The position numbers and the translations under genes are program-made. A stretch of DNA of 32,701 nt from SAR116 cluster bacterium AG-325-F22 (GTDB lineage: Bacteria > Pseudomonadota > Alphaproteobacteria > Puniceispirillales > Marisalimonadaceae), in contig QBYJ01000015.1 in assembly GCA_003282885.1 (NCBI GenBank), positions 1 to 32,701 of the forward strand, read 5' to 3'. How positions within the stretch are numbered: the stretch's first letter is position 1; the number at the start of each line of letters is the position of its first letter. The notes beneath the pieces are model-generated. The model saw only the letters and a list, made by a program, of their open reading frames with translations, was not told the DNA's origin and did not search any database. Below, in pieces: positions 1 through 7,780 of this stretch.

Positions 1-55
1 TTAGTAATAAATAAACTTATCTTATTTTATAATTATTTAATATGGAGGAATATTA

Positions 56-1090
56 ATGAATAAAGTTATTGGCTTTTTAGCTACTACAATAATCAGTGCT
101 GGTTTATCATTACCTGCATTAGCTGATAAAGTTACTTTGAAATTTCATACAATGGTTCCAATGCCTGCAAACTCAAATGCTAAGTTTGTTAAACCATGGG
201 CTGATAAAGTCAAAGCAGAAAGTAATGGAGAAATAATTACTGAAATGTATCCGTCAATGCAACTTGGAGGAAAACCACCCCAACTAGTTGATCAAGCTCG
301 TGAAGGAGTTGTTGATATAGTATGGACAGTAGCAGGATACACTCCTGGAAGATTTCCAAGATTATCAGTTTTTGAATTACCATTTATGCCAACTAGCGCA
401 AAAATAACAGCGCAGGCTGTACAAGAATTTGTAGAAACTGCTGGAGCGGAAGATCTTAAAGATTATAAAATTCTTGCAGTGCATGTTCACGCTCCAGGTA
501 TGATACATACAAAGAAAACATTAATTAAATCAGTTAGTGATTTTAAAGGCCTAAAGTTAAGAGGGCCAACACGTTCAGCAACTAGTTTGTTAAAAAAATT
601 AGGCGCAACACCGGTTGGTATGCCTATCCCTAAAGTCGCACCATCCCTATCAAAAGGTGTTATTACCGGTATGGTTGTTCCTTGGGAAATCATGCCATCT
701 TTTAAACTTCAGGAACTTACTAAATCCCATACAAATGTTGCGGGAAATAGAGGTCTTTATACCACTCCTTTTCTCTTTGTTATGAATAAAGCAAAATATG
801 ATTCATTATCTGCAGCACATAAAAAAGTTATAGATAATAATTCTGGAATGTCTTTAGCAAAACGAGCTGGTGTTTTATGGGATGGATTTGAGGGTCCTGC
901 GCGCGCTTTAGCCGTTAAAGCTGGAGGCGAATTTCATACTCTAGAAGGAGCACCATTGGCAGATATAAAGAAAGCTGCTGATGAAGTAATTCAAGATTGG
1001 ATTAAAAATGCTAATAGCAAAGGTCTTGATGGACAAAAACTTTATGATACGGCTAAGTCTTTAATTTCAAAATATGAAAAAACATTATAA
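56..1090 (+). CDS. dctP: TRAP transporter substrate-binding protein, DctP family (first system)
   Basis: Periplasmic binding protein that captures a small organic acid and delivers it to the DctQ-DctM membrane pair encoded just downstream. The 344-residue length is normal for DctP. Residues 1-23 look like a Sec signal peptide, with an ALA motif just before a cleavage point at D24. The DctP hallmark segment DFKGLKLRGP (about 162-171) is present; R169 matches the family's conserved arginine that pairs with the ligand carboxylate. A very strong ribosome binding site, GGAGGAA at 44-50, fixes the ATG at 56. The only DNA upstream in the window is 55 bases of AT-rich sequence, so the promoter cannot be judged. 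dctQ follows after 9 bases with no hairpin, unlike the second TRAP operon. The ligand cannot be read from sequence. Family call is secure, substrate unknown. Confidence 0.93.
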   Translation: MNKVIGFLATTIISAGLSLPALADKVTLKFHTMVPMPANSNAKFVKPWADKVKAESNGEIITEMYPSMQLGGKPPQLVDQAREGVVDIVWTVAGYTPGRFPRLSVFELPFMPTSAKITAQAVQEFVETAGAEDLKDYKILAVHVHAPGMIHTKKTLIKSVSDFKGLKLRGPTRSATSLLKKLGATPVGMPIPKVAPSLSKGVITGMVVPWEIMPSFKLQELTKSHTNVAGNRGLYTTPFLFVMNKAKYDSLSAAHKKVIDNNSGMSLAKRAGVLWDGFEGPARALAVKAGGEFHTLEGAPLADIKKAADEVIQDWIKNANSKGLDGQKLYDTAKSLISKYEKTL

Positions 1091-1099
1091 AACTTTTAA

Positions 1100-1630
1100 A
1101 TGAGTTTTATAGAAAAATTAATAACTTTAAAAATAAAGCCAGATAATAATTTTGGTCATATTTTAAATAAAACCTCTAGATACTTTGCTATATTTGGAGG
1201 TTTTATTCTTTTAATTGCTGCCTTGATCAGTATATTCTCTATTTTTGGCCGAGTTGTATTTTCATCACCCATTTTGGGTGATTTTGAATTAGTTGAAATT
1301 GCATGTGCAGTTGCTATTGGTTCATTTCTACCTTTATGTCATCTTAAAAACGGAAATGTCATTGTAGACTTTATAACAGCTAAATTACCTAAAAATAAAA
1401 TTTATTTCTTAGATGCTTTTAGCTCTTTATTATTCGGATTTGTAGCACTTTTTTTTAGCTCAAGGATGATTTTAGGAGCAAAAGATATGTATCTTTACCA
1501 GGAAGAAACTATGCTTTTAGCATTTCCTATATGGGTACCATTTTTACCTGTTATTGCATCTTTCTTTCTTCTAACTGTTTGCTGCTTTTATACTTTTATT
1601 TTAAAAGTCCACGATATATTAGGAAATTAG
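1100..1630 (+). CDS. dctQ: TRAP transporter small permease, DctQ family (first system)
   Basis: Small membrane subunit of the TRAP transporter, which partners DctM to form the ion-driven importer. The 176-residue protein has four hydrophobic stretches (roughly 30-52, 68-90, 108-126 and 142-168), the usual DctQ layout. A weakly conserved acidic/polar patch, GDFELVEIA, sits at the start of the second helix, where DctQ proteins normally carry an E-x-x-E-like element. It lies 9 bases after dctP and its stop is 5 bases before the dctM start, so the three genes are very probably one transcript. Sequence conservation in this family is low, so the call rests on size, topology and position between dctP and dctM. 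Confidence 0.88.
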   Translation: MSFIEKLITLKIKPDNNFGHILNKTSRYFAIFGGFILLIAALISIFSIFGRVVFSSPILGDFELVEIACAVAIGSFLPLCHLKNGNVIVDFITAKLPKNKIYFLDAFSSLLFGFVALFFSSRMILGAKDMYLYQEETMLLAFPIWVPFLPVIASFFLLTVCCFYTFILKVHDILGN

Positions 1631-1635
1631 TTTTA

Positions 1636-2952
1636 ATGGACAAATTTACACTTGGTATACTAGCTTTCCCAGTATTATTTTCTATGCTAGCTCTTCGCAT
1701 TCCTATTGGCCTATCCATGTTAATAGTTGGATGTACTGGAACCATCTTAATTGCTGGTTGGCTCCCAATTTTGTCTCAGGTTAAAACGAGTGCATGGCAT
1801 TTATTTTCTAATTACTCTTTATCTGTCATACCTCTTTTTTTACTGATGGGAAATTTTGCTGGGAAAGCTGGTATGAGCCAAGCACTATTTAAATTTACAG
1901 GCGCTTGCTTAGGTCATCGAAAAGGTGGTGTTGCAATGGCTGCAATTGGTGCATGTGCAGGTTTTGGTGCAATTTGTGGATCTTCTTTAGCTACCGCTGC
2001 AACAATGGGTAAAGTAGCTCTTCCTGAGCTAAGAAGATTAGGATATTCTGGAGCTCTTAGTACCGGAACATTGGCCGCTGGAGGAACTTTAGGTATACTG
2101 ATCCCTCCTTCAGTTATTTTAATAATATATTCTATTTTAACTGAACAAAACATTGCCAAAATGTTTCTAGCAGCTTTTATTCCAGGTATTTTAGCTGCAT
2201 TAGGGTATATTTTAGCAATTGCACTATATGTAAGGTTTGTGAAAGACTCCGGACCTACAAAAGATAGAGTTGGCTGGAAAGAAAGATTTTTATTATTTAA
2301 AAATATCTGGCAAATAATTTTAATTTTTTTGACTATGATTGGGGGAATATATTTAGGCTGGTTTACCCCAACAGAAGGAGGGGCAATAGGAGCAGGTGGA
2401 GCAGGTTTAATTGCCATTTTAAATAAAAACTTTAAGTTTAAAGACTTGGTAGAAGTAATTGAAAGCACTGCAATTACATCAGCTATGATATTTTTAGTGT
2501 TATTAGGTGCTGAGTTTTTTAATTCTTTCATAGCTTTAACTCAACTACCAAACCAACTTGGTGAAATAGCATTAGAAAATAATCTTTCTCCTTTTTTAAT
2601 TGTAGCTTGTATTCTTGTTCTATATCTAATTTTAGGCTGTTTAATGGATAGTTTAGCGATGATACTTTTAACAATTCCAGTGTTTTTCCCTTTAATTATG
2701 ACACTTGAATTTGGAATGACAGCTGAGGAAACAGCAATCTGGTTTGGAATATTAACCCTCATAGTTGTTGAAGTTGGATTGATAACGCCACCTGTTGGAT
2801 TAAATGTTTTTATAATTAATAAAATGGCTGGCAACGTTAGTATTTCAGAGACCTTTAAGGGCGTTTTACCATTTCTAGTAAGTGATATTTTTAGGGTTAT
2901 TCTCTTATTCTCATTTCCTGGAATTACTTTATTTCTTTTGAAAGTTTTTTGA
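1636..2952 (+). CDS. dctM: TRAP transporter large permease, DctM family (first system)
   Basis: Large membrane subunit that carries out sodium-coupled uptake. From ATG 1636 the protein is 438 residues, typical for DctM, with about a dozen hydrophobic segments. Recognisable family signatures are the glycine/alanine-rich GAICGSSLATAATMGKVALPE region, the following LAAGGTLGILIPPS motif, GWFTPTEGGAIGA in the middle, and the terminal VGLITPPVGLNVF motif. The reading frame stays open upstream to 1531, but that stretch overlaps dctQ and would add a nonstandard N-terminus. ATG 1636 gives the usual DctM start and lies just 5 bases after the dctQ stop, so I chose it. Substrate unknown. Confidence 0.92.
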   Translation: MDKFTLGILAFPVLFSMLALRIPIGLSMLIVGCTGTILIAGWLPILSQVKTSAWHLFSNYSLSVIPLFLLMGNFAGKAGMSQALFKFTGACLGHRKGGVAMAAIGACAGFGAICGSSLATAATMGKVALPELRRLGYSGALSTGTLAAGGTLGILIPPSVILIIYSILTEQNIAKMFLAAFIPGILAALGYILAIALYVRFVKDSGPTKDRVGWKERFLLFKNIWQIILIFLTMIGGIYLGWFTPTEGGAIGAGGAGLIAILNKNFKFKDLVEVIESTAITSAMIFLVLLGAEFFNSFIALTQLPNQLGEIALENNLSPFLIVACILVLYLILGCLMDSLAMILLTIPVFFPLIMTLEFGMTAEETAIWFGILTLIVVEVGLITPPVGLNVFIINKMAGNVSISETFKGVLPFLVSDIFRVILLFSFPGITLFLLKVF

Positions 2953-2953
2953 A

Positions 2954-3181
2954 ATGAATGACCAAAATAAGAAATATTTGTGGAAAATAATTCAGTTAAC
3001 TGGTGATTATTTGATTAATAGATTACCTGATCACCCTCATCATCCAAGTGGAAGAAATCCATATGCTCATGTAGCATTGAAAATAAAGAACAATTTTGGA
3101 TCAAGTTACAAAGATTTACCAGATGAAAAGCTTAATGAAATAATAAAATACCTTAATTTTATTAAAAGGAATGAAGTTTAA
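2954..3181 (+). CDS. Small hypothetical protein (75 aa) downstream of the first TRAP operon
   Basis: I do not recognise this protein with confidence. It begins one base after the dctM stop, so it is probably translated from the TRAP transcript. It has no signal peptide and no membrane helix; it is polar and basic. A central His/Pro-rich stretch (DHPHHPSGRNPYAHV, about 26-40) is followed by a predicted helical C-terminus containing FGSSYKDLPDEKLNEIIKYL (about 49-68). From memory, the YKDLP-plus-helix part recalls short modules near the C-terminus of some phage antirepressor-type DNA-associated proteins. That likeness is unverified. The high density of conserved-looking residues (H, P, G, N, Y) and its position suggest a real gene. 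It is convergent with dpkA, 12 bases away. Confidence 0.7.
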   Translation: MNDQNKKYLWKIIQLTGDYLINRLPDHPHHPSGRNPYAHVALKIKNNFGSSYKDLPDEKLNEIIKYLNFIKRNEV

Positions 3182-3186
3182 GATAA

Positions 3187-3217
3187 TTGAAAGTTAGAGA
3201 AAAGATTTAACTTTCAA
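3187..3217. terminator. Candidate bidirectional hairpin between convergent genes
   Basis: Arms TTGAAAGTTA (3187-3196) and TAACTTTCAA (3208-3217) are perfect complements with an 11-base loop. The hairpin begins 5 bases after the small ORF stop and overlaps the dpkA stop and last codons, where it could serve transcripts arriving from both sides. The T-tract is poor on both strands, so terminator function is tentative. Confidence 0.4.
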
Positions 3218-4192
3218 CAATAATTCTTCATTAATAGAACGATATTGGTCTCCTAATCTATTTTTATGCCTTCGTGATCCAGGAAGCCTAACACCATCAA
3301 CTGATAATAATTTTTGAAAAAAATCATCGCAATGTTTTTCCCAATTAGAACCAGCTATAATTTCTGGATTTAAAGCCATTATAAACTCTCCTCCACTTGG
3401 CGGACCTCCATCATTGTTGTCATTTTCTTGAGCTTCGTATGAAAAAACATCTCCCGTTAGACCAGCTGCAAATAATTCTACCATCATAGAAATTGCAGAA
3501 CCTTTATAACCTCCAAAAGGAAGTAAAACTCCTTTTAAAATTTCTTTTGGGTCATTTGAAGGTTCTCCATTTTCTCCAAGGCCAACTCCGTCAGGCAAGT
3601 GATGACCATCCCTTGCTGCAATCATCACATCACCTTTTGCCATTGTTGCTGTTGCCATATCAAAGACAACTGGATCATTATTTCTTCTAGGCCAGGCCAT
3701 TGAAATAGGGTTGGTTCCAAAAAAAGCTTCTTTAGCTCCTGCAGGAGCAACAGATGGTTTAAAAGCTGTACACGCAAATCCAACTAAATTTTGTTTAGCT
3801 AAATATTCTGTTTCTGGCCATAAAGCAGCAAAATGATAGCACCCTTTTATACTTAAAACTGATATTCCATTTTTTTTGGCGGCATCCGCTAAGAGAGGTA
3901 AAAAGTATTCATGAGCAGTAGAGGCAAAACCGTTATCAGCGTTACATTTTAATATTACAGGGGAGACTTGTTTAATCTTTGGGGAAGCATGACCATTAAC
4001 TTTACCTGATTGCAAAGAAGCAACATAGCCAGGAACTCTAAATAAACCGTGAGAACTGGATCCATCCTCTTCTGCTTTTGTAATTGTGTTTGCTAAAGCA
4101 CTAGCGTTTTCTTTATTACATCCTTGTTTGAGAAAAACATTAGTTACTAATGTTTTAATTTCATCTAATGTGATTTTACTAACATTACTCAT
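3194..4192 (-). CDS. dpkA: Ldh_2-family reductase resembling DpkA/LhpD (piperideine/pyrroline-2-carboxylate reductase)
   Basis: NAD(P)H-dependent oxidoreductase of the malate/L-lactate dehydrogenase-2 superfamily, cytoplasmic, 332 residues. Characterised DpkA/LhpD enzymes reduce the cyclic imines delta1-piperideine-2-carboxylate and delta1-pyrroline-2-carboxylate to pipecolate and proline; the Pseudomonas enzyme also makes N-methyl amino acids. Features visible here that I associate with that branch are DGSSSHGLFRVPGYVASL (about 43-60, H48), DNGFA (86-90), CYHFAALWPETE (118-129, H120), GTNPIS (159-164), FDMAT (177-181) and LLPFGGYKGSAISMMVELFAAGLTG. The HFAALWP segment is what separates it from YiaK, ComC or AllD-type members in my recollection. 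A good ribosome binding site, AAGGAAG, precedes the ATG. It follows ridA by 9 bases, forming a two-gene operon. Family is certain; the exact imine substrate is inferred. Confidence 0.8.
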   Translation of the reverse strand: MSNVSKITLDEIKTLVTNVFLKQGCNKENASALANTITKAEEDGSSSHGLFRVPGYVASLQSGKVNGHASPKIKQVSPVILKCNADNGFASTAHEYFLPLLADAAKKNGISVLSIKGCYHFAALWPETEYLAKQNLVGFACTAFKPSVAPAGAKEAFFGTNPISMAWPRRNNDPVVFDMATATMAKGDVMIAARDGHHLPDGVGLGENGEPSNDPKEILKGVLLPFGGYKGSAISMMVELFAAGLTGDVFSYEAQENDNNDGGPPSGGEFIMALNPEIIAGSNWEKHCDDFFQKLLSVDGVRLPGSRRHKNRLGDQYRSINEELLLKVKSFL

Positions 4193-4201
4193 TATTCTTC
4201 C

Positions 4202-4627
4202 TTATTTTAATTTAATTGATGCCCTAAGATCAATCATTACAGGGGCATTTTGTGGTAATCTTAAAACAGCCAAAACTGACCTCGGATGCTTTCCTTTTTC
4301 TCCTAATTTTTCTATAAAAACCTCTGAAGCTTTATCGGCTAATCTTGAGATACCTTCAAAACTCTTGTCGCATGACACATAGACCTTAAGATCCAAAATA
4401 GAATCTATTTCACTGTAATTATTTTTAGCTGCAATTTGCAACCAACTAAAAGCATGTTGAGAACAAATCTTTATTTGTCTTGAGGCCTCAATTTCAGTGA
4501 TTTCTTTTAAAACTTGTCCTGTTTTTCTTACAGAACCACTTTCTTTTGCCAATTGCCCAGCTAGATACACTACCCCATTATGAACCTTAAAAGGTAGATA
4601 GTTAAAATCTGGCTTACCTAGTTCCAT
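4202..4627 (-). CDS. ridA: RidA/YjgF family protein, probable enamine/imine deaminase
   Basis: Members of this trimeric cytoplasmic family hydrolyse reactive enamines and imines released by amino-acid enzymes, or act on related small compounds. The 141-residue length is normal to slightly long. The signature HPRSVLAVLRLP (about 114-125) contains R116, which aligns with the substrate-binding arginine (R105 in Escherichia coli RidA). The usual downstream Glu is replaced by D133, as I recall in the longer alphaproteobacterial subgroup. An N-terminal VVYLAGQLA segment matches the family's first strand pair. The codon before ATG 4627 is an in-frame TGA, so no earlier start exists; no clear Shine-Dalgarno site is visible. 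It leads dpkA in a two-gene minus-strand operon, fitting a role in imine handling. Catalytic subtype uncertain. Confidence 0.87.
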   Translation of the reverse strand: MELGKPDFNYLPFKVHNGVVYLAGQLAKESGSVRKTGQVLKEITEIEASRQIKICSQHAFSWLQIAAKNNYSEIDSILDLKVYVSCDKSFEGISRLADKASEVFIEKLGEKGKHPRSVLAVLRLPQNAPVMIDLRASIKLK

Positions 4628-4754
4628 TCATTTTACTTTAATATTTAATTTATTTAAAAAAGTTTACATGTTCTTAATTTAATTTGATATAAAACTTTTA
4701 CATTATAACCATAATCTATAAACTATCATTAAATATATTATTTCGGAGGAATGA
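4628..4754. promoter_or_regulatory. Divergent intergenic region between ridA and the second dctP
   Basis: This 127-base AT-rich gap must hold the promoters of both the ridA-dpkA pair and the second TRAP operon. A TTGATA at 4684-4689 with a TATAAC at 4704-4709 is possible, but the 14-base spacing is short, so I do not call a specific promoter. The strong GGAGGA at 4745-4750 is the dctP ribosome binding site. Confidence 0.5.
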
Positions 4755-5807
4755 ATGAAGAAATCACTACCATTATTATCTCTGTTGTCATTAGGTTTAA
4801 TTTTTGGAGGACCAGTCGACAGCATCAATAAGCAAGCTTTAGCAGCCAGTCACGGAAAAAATGTGAATTGGAACTTATCAACATGGGGTAAAAGAAGAGC
4901 TTTTACCGAAGGTATTGAGGCTGTGTCTAAATATGTGGCTGACAAGTCAGGTGGGCATTTTACAATTAAAATTAACTATGGCGGAACTTTATCAAAGCCT
5001 AGAGAAAACCTTGATGGTATATCTCTTGGGGCATTTGAGGCAGCAACATTTTGCGCTTCATATCATGCTGATAAAAATAAAGCAGTAACAGTTTTAGAAT
5101 TACCATTTTTACCTATTACAAATGGAGACGTGCAAAAAGCCGCTGACCTAGCCGTTTACGGTCACCCCGCTACTATAAAAGAAATGAAAAAATGGAATGC
5201 AAAACTTCTAATGTCGGCTGCTCTTCCTCAATATGAGTTTATGGGTAGAGGTAAAGAGCCAAGAACAATTGCAGACTTTAAAGGTATGAGAGTTAGAGCT
5301 CTTGGTGGAATAGGTAAAGCAATGAAAGTTATTGGTGCAGTTCCAACCACAGTCACAGCTCCTGAAACATATAGAGCTATTGAAACAGGAACAGTTGATG
5401 CTGCAGCTTTTGCATTTTACTCACACTTTTCATACAAAATTAATGAAGTTTCTACCTGGAGGACTACAAATCTGTCACCTGGTTCTGTGAATTGTCCTTT
5501 AGTAGTAAACATTGATGCTTATAATAGCTTGTCTGATAAAAATAAGAAAATTTTAACAGATGCTGTTGATGCAGGTTATGCAGCACTTGATAAAGCTTAT
5601 TCAGCTTCTATTGACAAGTATACTCCTGTTGCAGAAAAACAGGGAATTAAAAAGATTACATATTCTGAGTCTGATTTAAATGCTTTTAGAAAAGCTGCTG
5701 CTCAGCCAGTATGGGATCAATGGATCAAGGAAGCGAATGCTGTAGGTTTACCAGCACAAGAACTGCTTGATCTTGTTCTTAAAACTGCAAAAGAAGCAAG
5801 TAAATAA
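4755..5807 (+). CDS. dctP: TRAP transporter substrate-binding protein, DctP family (second system)
   Basis: Periplasmic solute receptor for the second TRAP importer, 350 residues. Residues 1-30 form a signal peptide ending in ALA before ASHGK. The conserved DFKGMRVRALGG segment (about 174-185) carries R181 at the carboxylate-binding position, and the N-terminal part NLSTWGKRRAF followed by GGTLSKPRENLDGI is typical of DctP receptors for larger or hydroxylated acids. It is clearly divergent from the first receptor in the window, so a different ligand is likely. GGAGGA at 4745-4750 precedes two overlapping ATGs (4751 and 4755); only 4755 is in frame. The gene ends just before a perfect palindrome and is expected to be more abundant than its permease. 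Ligand unknown. Confidence 0.93.
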   Translation: MKKSLPLLSLLSLGLIFGGPVDSINKQALAASHGKNVNWNLSTWGKRRAFTEGIEAVSKYVADKSGGHFTIKINYGGTLSKPRENLDGISLGAFEAATFCASYHADKNKAVTVLELPFLPITNGDVQKAADLAVYGHPATIKEMKKWNAKLLMSAALPQYEFMGRGKEPRTIADFKGMRVRALGGIGKAMKVIGAVPTTVTAPETYRAIETGTVDAAAFAFYSHFSYKINEVSTWRTTNLSPGSVNCPLVVNIDAYNSLSDKNKKILTDAVDAGYAALDKAYSASIDKYTPVAEKQGIKKITYSESDLNAFRKAAAQPVWDQWIKEANAVGLPAQELLDLVLKTAKEASK

Positions 5808-5816
5808 ATTATAATT

Positions 5817-5846
5817 AAAGAAGGATGAAAATTTTCATCCTTCTTT
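5817..5846 (+). terminator. Perfect 30-base palindrome between dctP and dctQ, likely attenuator or mRNA-stabilising hairpin
   Basis: The 30 bases read identically on both strands; as RNA they form a stem of about 13 base pairs with a four-base AATT loop. The right arm ends in TTCTTT but no longer T-run follows, so it resembles a leaky terminator or a 3' stabiliser. Placement straight after the binding-protein gene (stop at 5807) and before dctQ (5861) suggests it lowers permease expression relative to the receptor. Confidence 0.75.
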
Positions 5847-5860
5847 AGTAATGGTTAATT

Positions 5861-6436
5861 ATGATACATACTTTTGATAAATTTCTTGAGAAAATAGAAG
5901 ATTTTTTAACTAGTTTTGCTGCGCTAGCAATTTTCATTCTAATGATCACTGCAACGGTGCAAATAGTTAGTAGAAAAATTTTAAATATGCCAATCCCTGG
6001 CTATATTGACTTTGCTGAACAATCAATTGCAATATTTGCGTTTATTGGAATAGCATATTGTCAAAGACTAGGTGGACATGTTCGTATGGAAATTTTTCTA
6101 TCTATGTTAAATGGCCGTTCAAAGTGGATAGCGGAAGCCATACAAACTGCAGCAACTATATTAATTATAAGTATTTTGACTTATTACTCTTTTAAACATT
6201 TTCAAAGAGCTTGGACTATTGGTGATAGTACAATTGATATACAATTACCGACATGGCCATCAAAGTTAATGATACCAATTGCTTTTGCAGCATTAACTTT
6301 AAGACTTATTGTACAATTCGCTGGGTATATAAGATTGATTATAGATCCAAAGCTTCAACCTATTGGAGTGCCCTTAATATTAAATGTAGAAAACCAAGCA
6401 AAACAAGAAGCATCTCAAATAGAAACTACAAAATAA
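5861..6436 (+). CDS. dctQ: TRAP transporter small permease, DctQ family (second system)
   Basis: Small membrane subunit of the second TRAP importer, 191 residues with four hydrophobic stretches (about 14-34, 50-68, 92-110 and 133-160). The DctQ-type segment IPGYIDFAEQSIAIFAFIG in the second helix carries the conserved acidic and polar residues, followed by the usual GGHVRMEIF motif just after it. That motif is a good family marker. An ATG at 5851 is out of frame and closes after 8 codons, so ATG 5861 is chosen. The C-terminal tail after about residue 165 is hydrophilic and probably cytoplasmic. It is separated from dctP by the palindrome at 5817-5846 and followed by dctM after 15 bases. Confidence 0.9.
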   Translation: MIHTFDKFLEKIEDFLTSFAALAIFILMITATVQIVSRKILNMPIPGYIDFAEQSIAIFAFIGIAYCQRLGGHVRMEIFLSMLNGRSKWIAEAIQTAATILIISILTYYSFKHFQRAWTIGDSTIDIQLPTWPSKLMIPIAFAALTLRLIVQFAGYIRLIIDPKLQPIGVPLILNVENQAKQEASQIETTK

Positions 6437-6451
6437 GTAAGGAACTAAATA

Positions 6452-7780
6452 TTGGATCCTCTTCAAATTGGTATAACAGTCACATCAATAATGATGTTTA
6501 TGATTTTTTTTGGAATGCGCGTAGCTTATGCTAGTGCATTAGCTGGCACCGCTGGTTTAGTATGGATATTATCAACAAAACTAGGACTTGAAAAAGCAAT
6601 GTTTGCAGGTCTTGGCATGGCAGGAACTATTCCACATTCAAAAGCTGTTACTTATGCGTTGTCAATCTTGCCAATGTTTATTTTAATTGGCTTTTTAGCC
6701 TTTCACGCTGGATTAACAAAATCCTTATTTGAAGCTGCCAAAAGATGGTTAGGAAGACTTCCTGGGGGACTAGCAGTAGCTACAGTATTTGCAACCGCTG
6801 GCTTTGCAGCTGTTTCGGGTGCAAGCACAGCTACAGCTGCAGTTTTTGCTCGAGTCGCAATACCTGAGATGTTGCGTGAAGGCTACAATAGAAAACTCGC
6901 TGCTGGAGTTGTAGCTGCTGGCGGAACTTTGGCAACTTTGATACCACCTAGTGCTATATTAGTTATATATGCTATAATAGTTGAGGAATCAGTAGGACAG
7001 CTTTTGCTTGCTGGATTCTTACCTGGGATAGTTTCAGCAATAATTTATGGATTGATAATTGTTAGCATTGTCTCGTTTAAACCTGATATGGGTCCTAAAA
7101 CTAGAATATATTCATTTAAAGAAAAAATCGTTTCATTACCCTCAACAATTCCAATATTTTCAGTTATTATTATTATTTTTGGTTCCATGTATTTTGGTTG
7201 GGCCACACCTACAGAAGCTGGGGCTCTAGGAGCCTTTGTTGTATTTATCATAGCTATTCTAAAGGGAATGAAAGCTAGCGCGCTAAAGGCTGCACTCTAT
7301 GAAACTGCTAAGCTAACAGTAATGATTTTTTCCATAATTTGGGGTGTTTTAGTATATGTTAGATTTTTAGGATTTGCTGGATTGCCAAATGCATTCAGTA
7401 ATTGGATAACTTCATTGGATTATCCACCTTTAGCTATTTTACTTTGTATTTTATTAGTTTATGCGATCTTAGGTATGTTTATGGATGCCATTGGAATGTT
7501 GCTACTCACTTTACCAGTAGTTCAACCAGCAGTAATTGCACTAGGATATGATCCTATTTGGTTTGGTATCATAGTTGTAAAAATGGCAGAGCTTTGTCTT
7601 ATAACTCCACCAATTGGTTTAAATTGTTTTGTTGTGAGTGGAGTCCGGCCAGACATTCCTGTACAAGATGTTTTTAGAGGTTGTGCGCCATTTTTTGTTG
7701 CAGATGTTATAACAGTAGGGGTTTTAATTGCATTTCCAAGCATTGTCTTATTTTTACCTAACGCTATGCAATTAAGTTAA
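6452..7780 (+). CDS. dctM: TRAP transporter large permease, DctM family (second system)
   Basis: Large membrane subunit of the second TRAP importer, 442 residues and about a dozen hydrophobic segments. Family signatures are VSGASTATAAVFARVAIPEM, the following VAAGGTLATLIPPSAI, GWATPTEAGALGA and the closing LCLITPPIGLNCFVV. The start is TTG at 6452, supported by AAGGA about 9 bases upstream; the first in-frame ATG falls inside the first helix and would truncate it. The gene ends by overlapping the 3' end of the oppositely oriented soxG by 17 bases, so no separate terminator fits between the two transcription units. Substrate unknown. Confidence 0.92.
   Translation: MDPLQIGITVTSIMMFMIFFGMRVAYASALAGTAGLVWILSTKLGLEKAMFAGLGMAGTIPHSKAVTYALSILPMFILIGFLAFHAGLTKSLFEAAKRWLGRLPGGLAVATVFATAGFAAVSGASTATAAVFARVAIPEMLREGYNRKLAAGVVAAGGTLATLIPPSAILVIYAIIVEESVGQLLLAGFLPGIVSAIIYGLIIVSIVSFKPDMGPKTRIYSFKEKIVSLPSTIPIFSVIIIIFGSMYFGWATPTEAGALGAFVVFIIAILKGMKASALKAALYETAKLTVMIFSIIWGVLVYVRFLGFAGLPNAFSNWITSLDYPPLAILLCILLVYAILGMFMDAIGMLLLTLPVVQPAVIALGYDPIWFGIIVVKMAELCLITPPIGLNCFVVSGVRPDIPVQDVFRGCAPFFVADVITVGVLIAFPSIVLFLPNAMQLS

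Noticed and set aside
1531-1635. Upstream extension of the first dctM
   Set aside because: It overlaps the end of dctQ in another frame; ATG 1636 gives the usual DctM length and start.
1914-2531. 205-codon open frame on the minus strand inside dctM
   Set aside because: Proline/isoleucine/alanine-rich shadow of a membrane-protein gene with no family resemblance; the plus-strand DctM signatures explain the region.
4086-4382. 98-codon plus-strand open frame across the ridA-dpkA junction
   Set aside because: Runs antisense through two confidently identified genes; no family resemblance.
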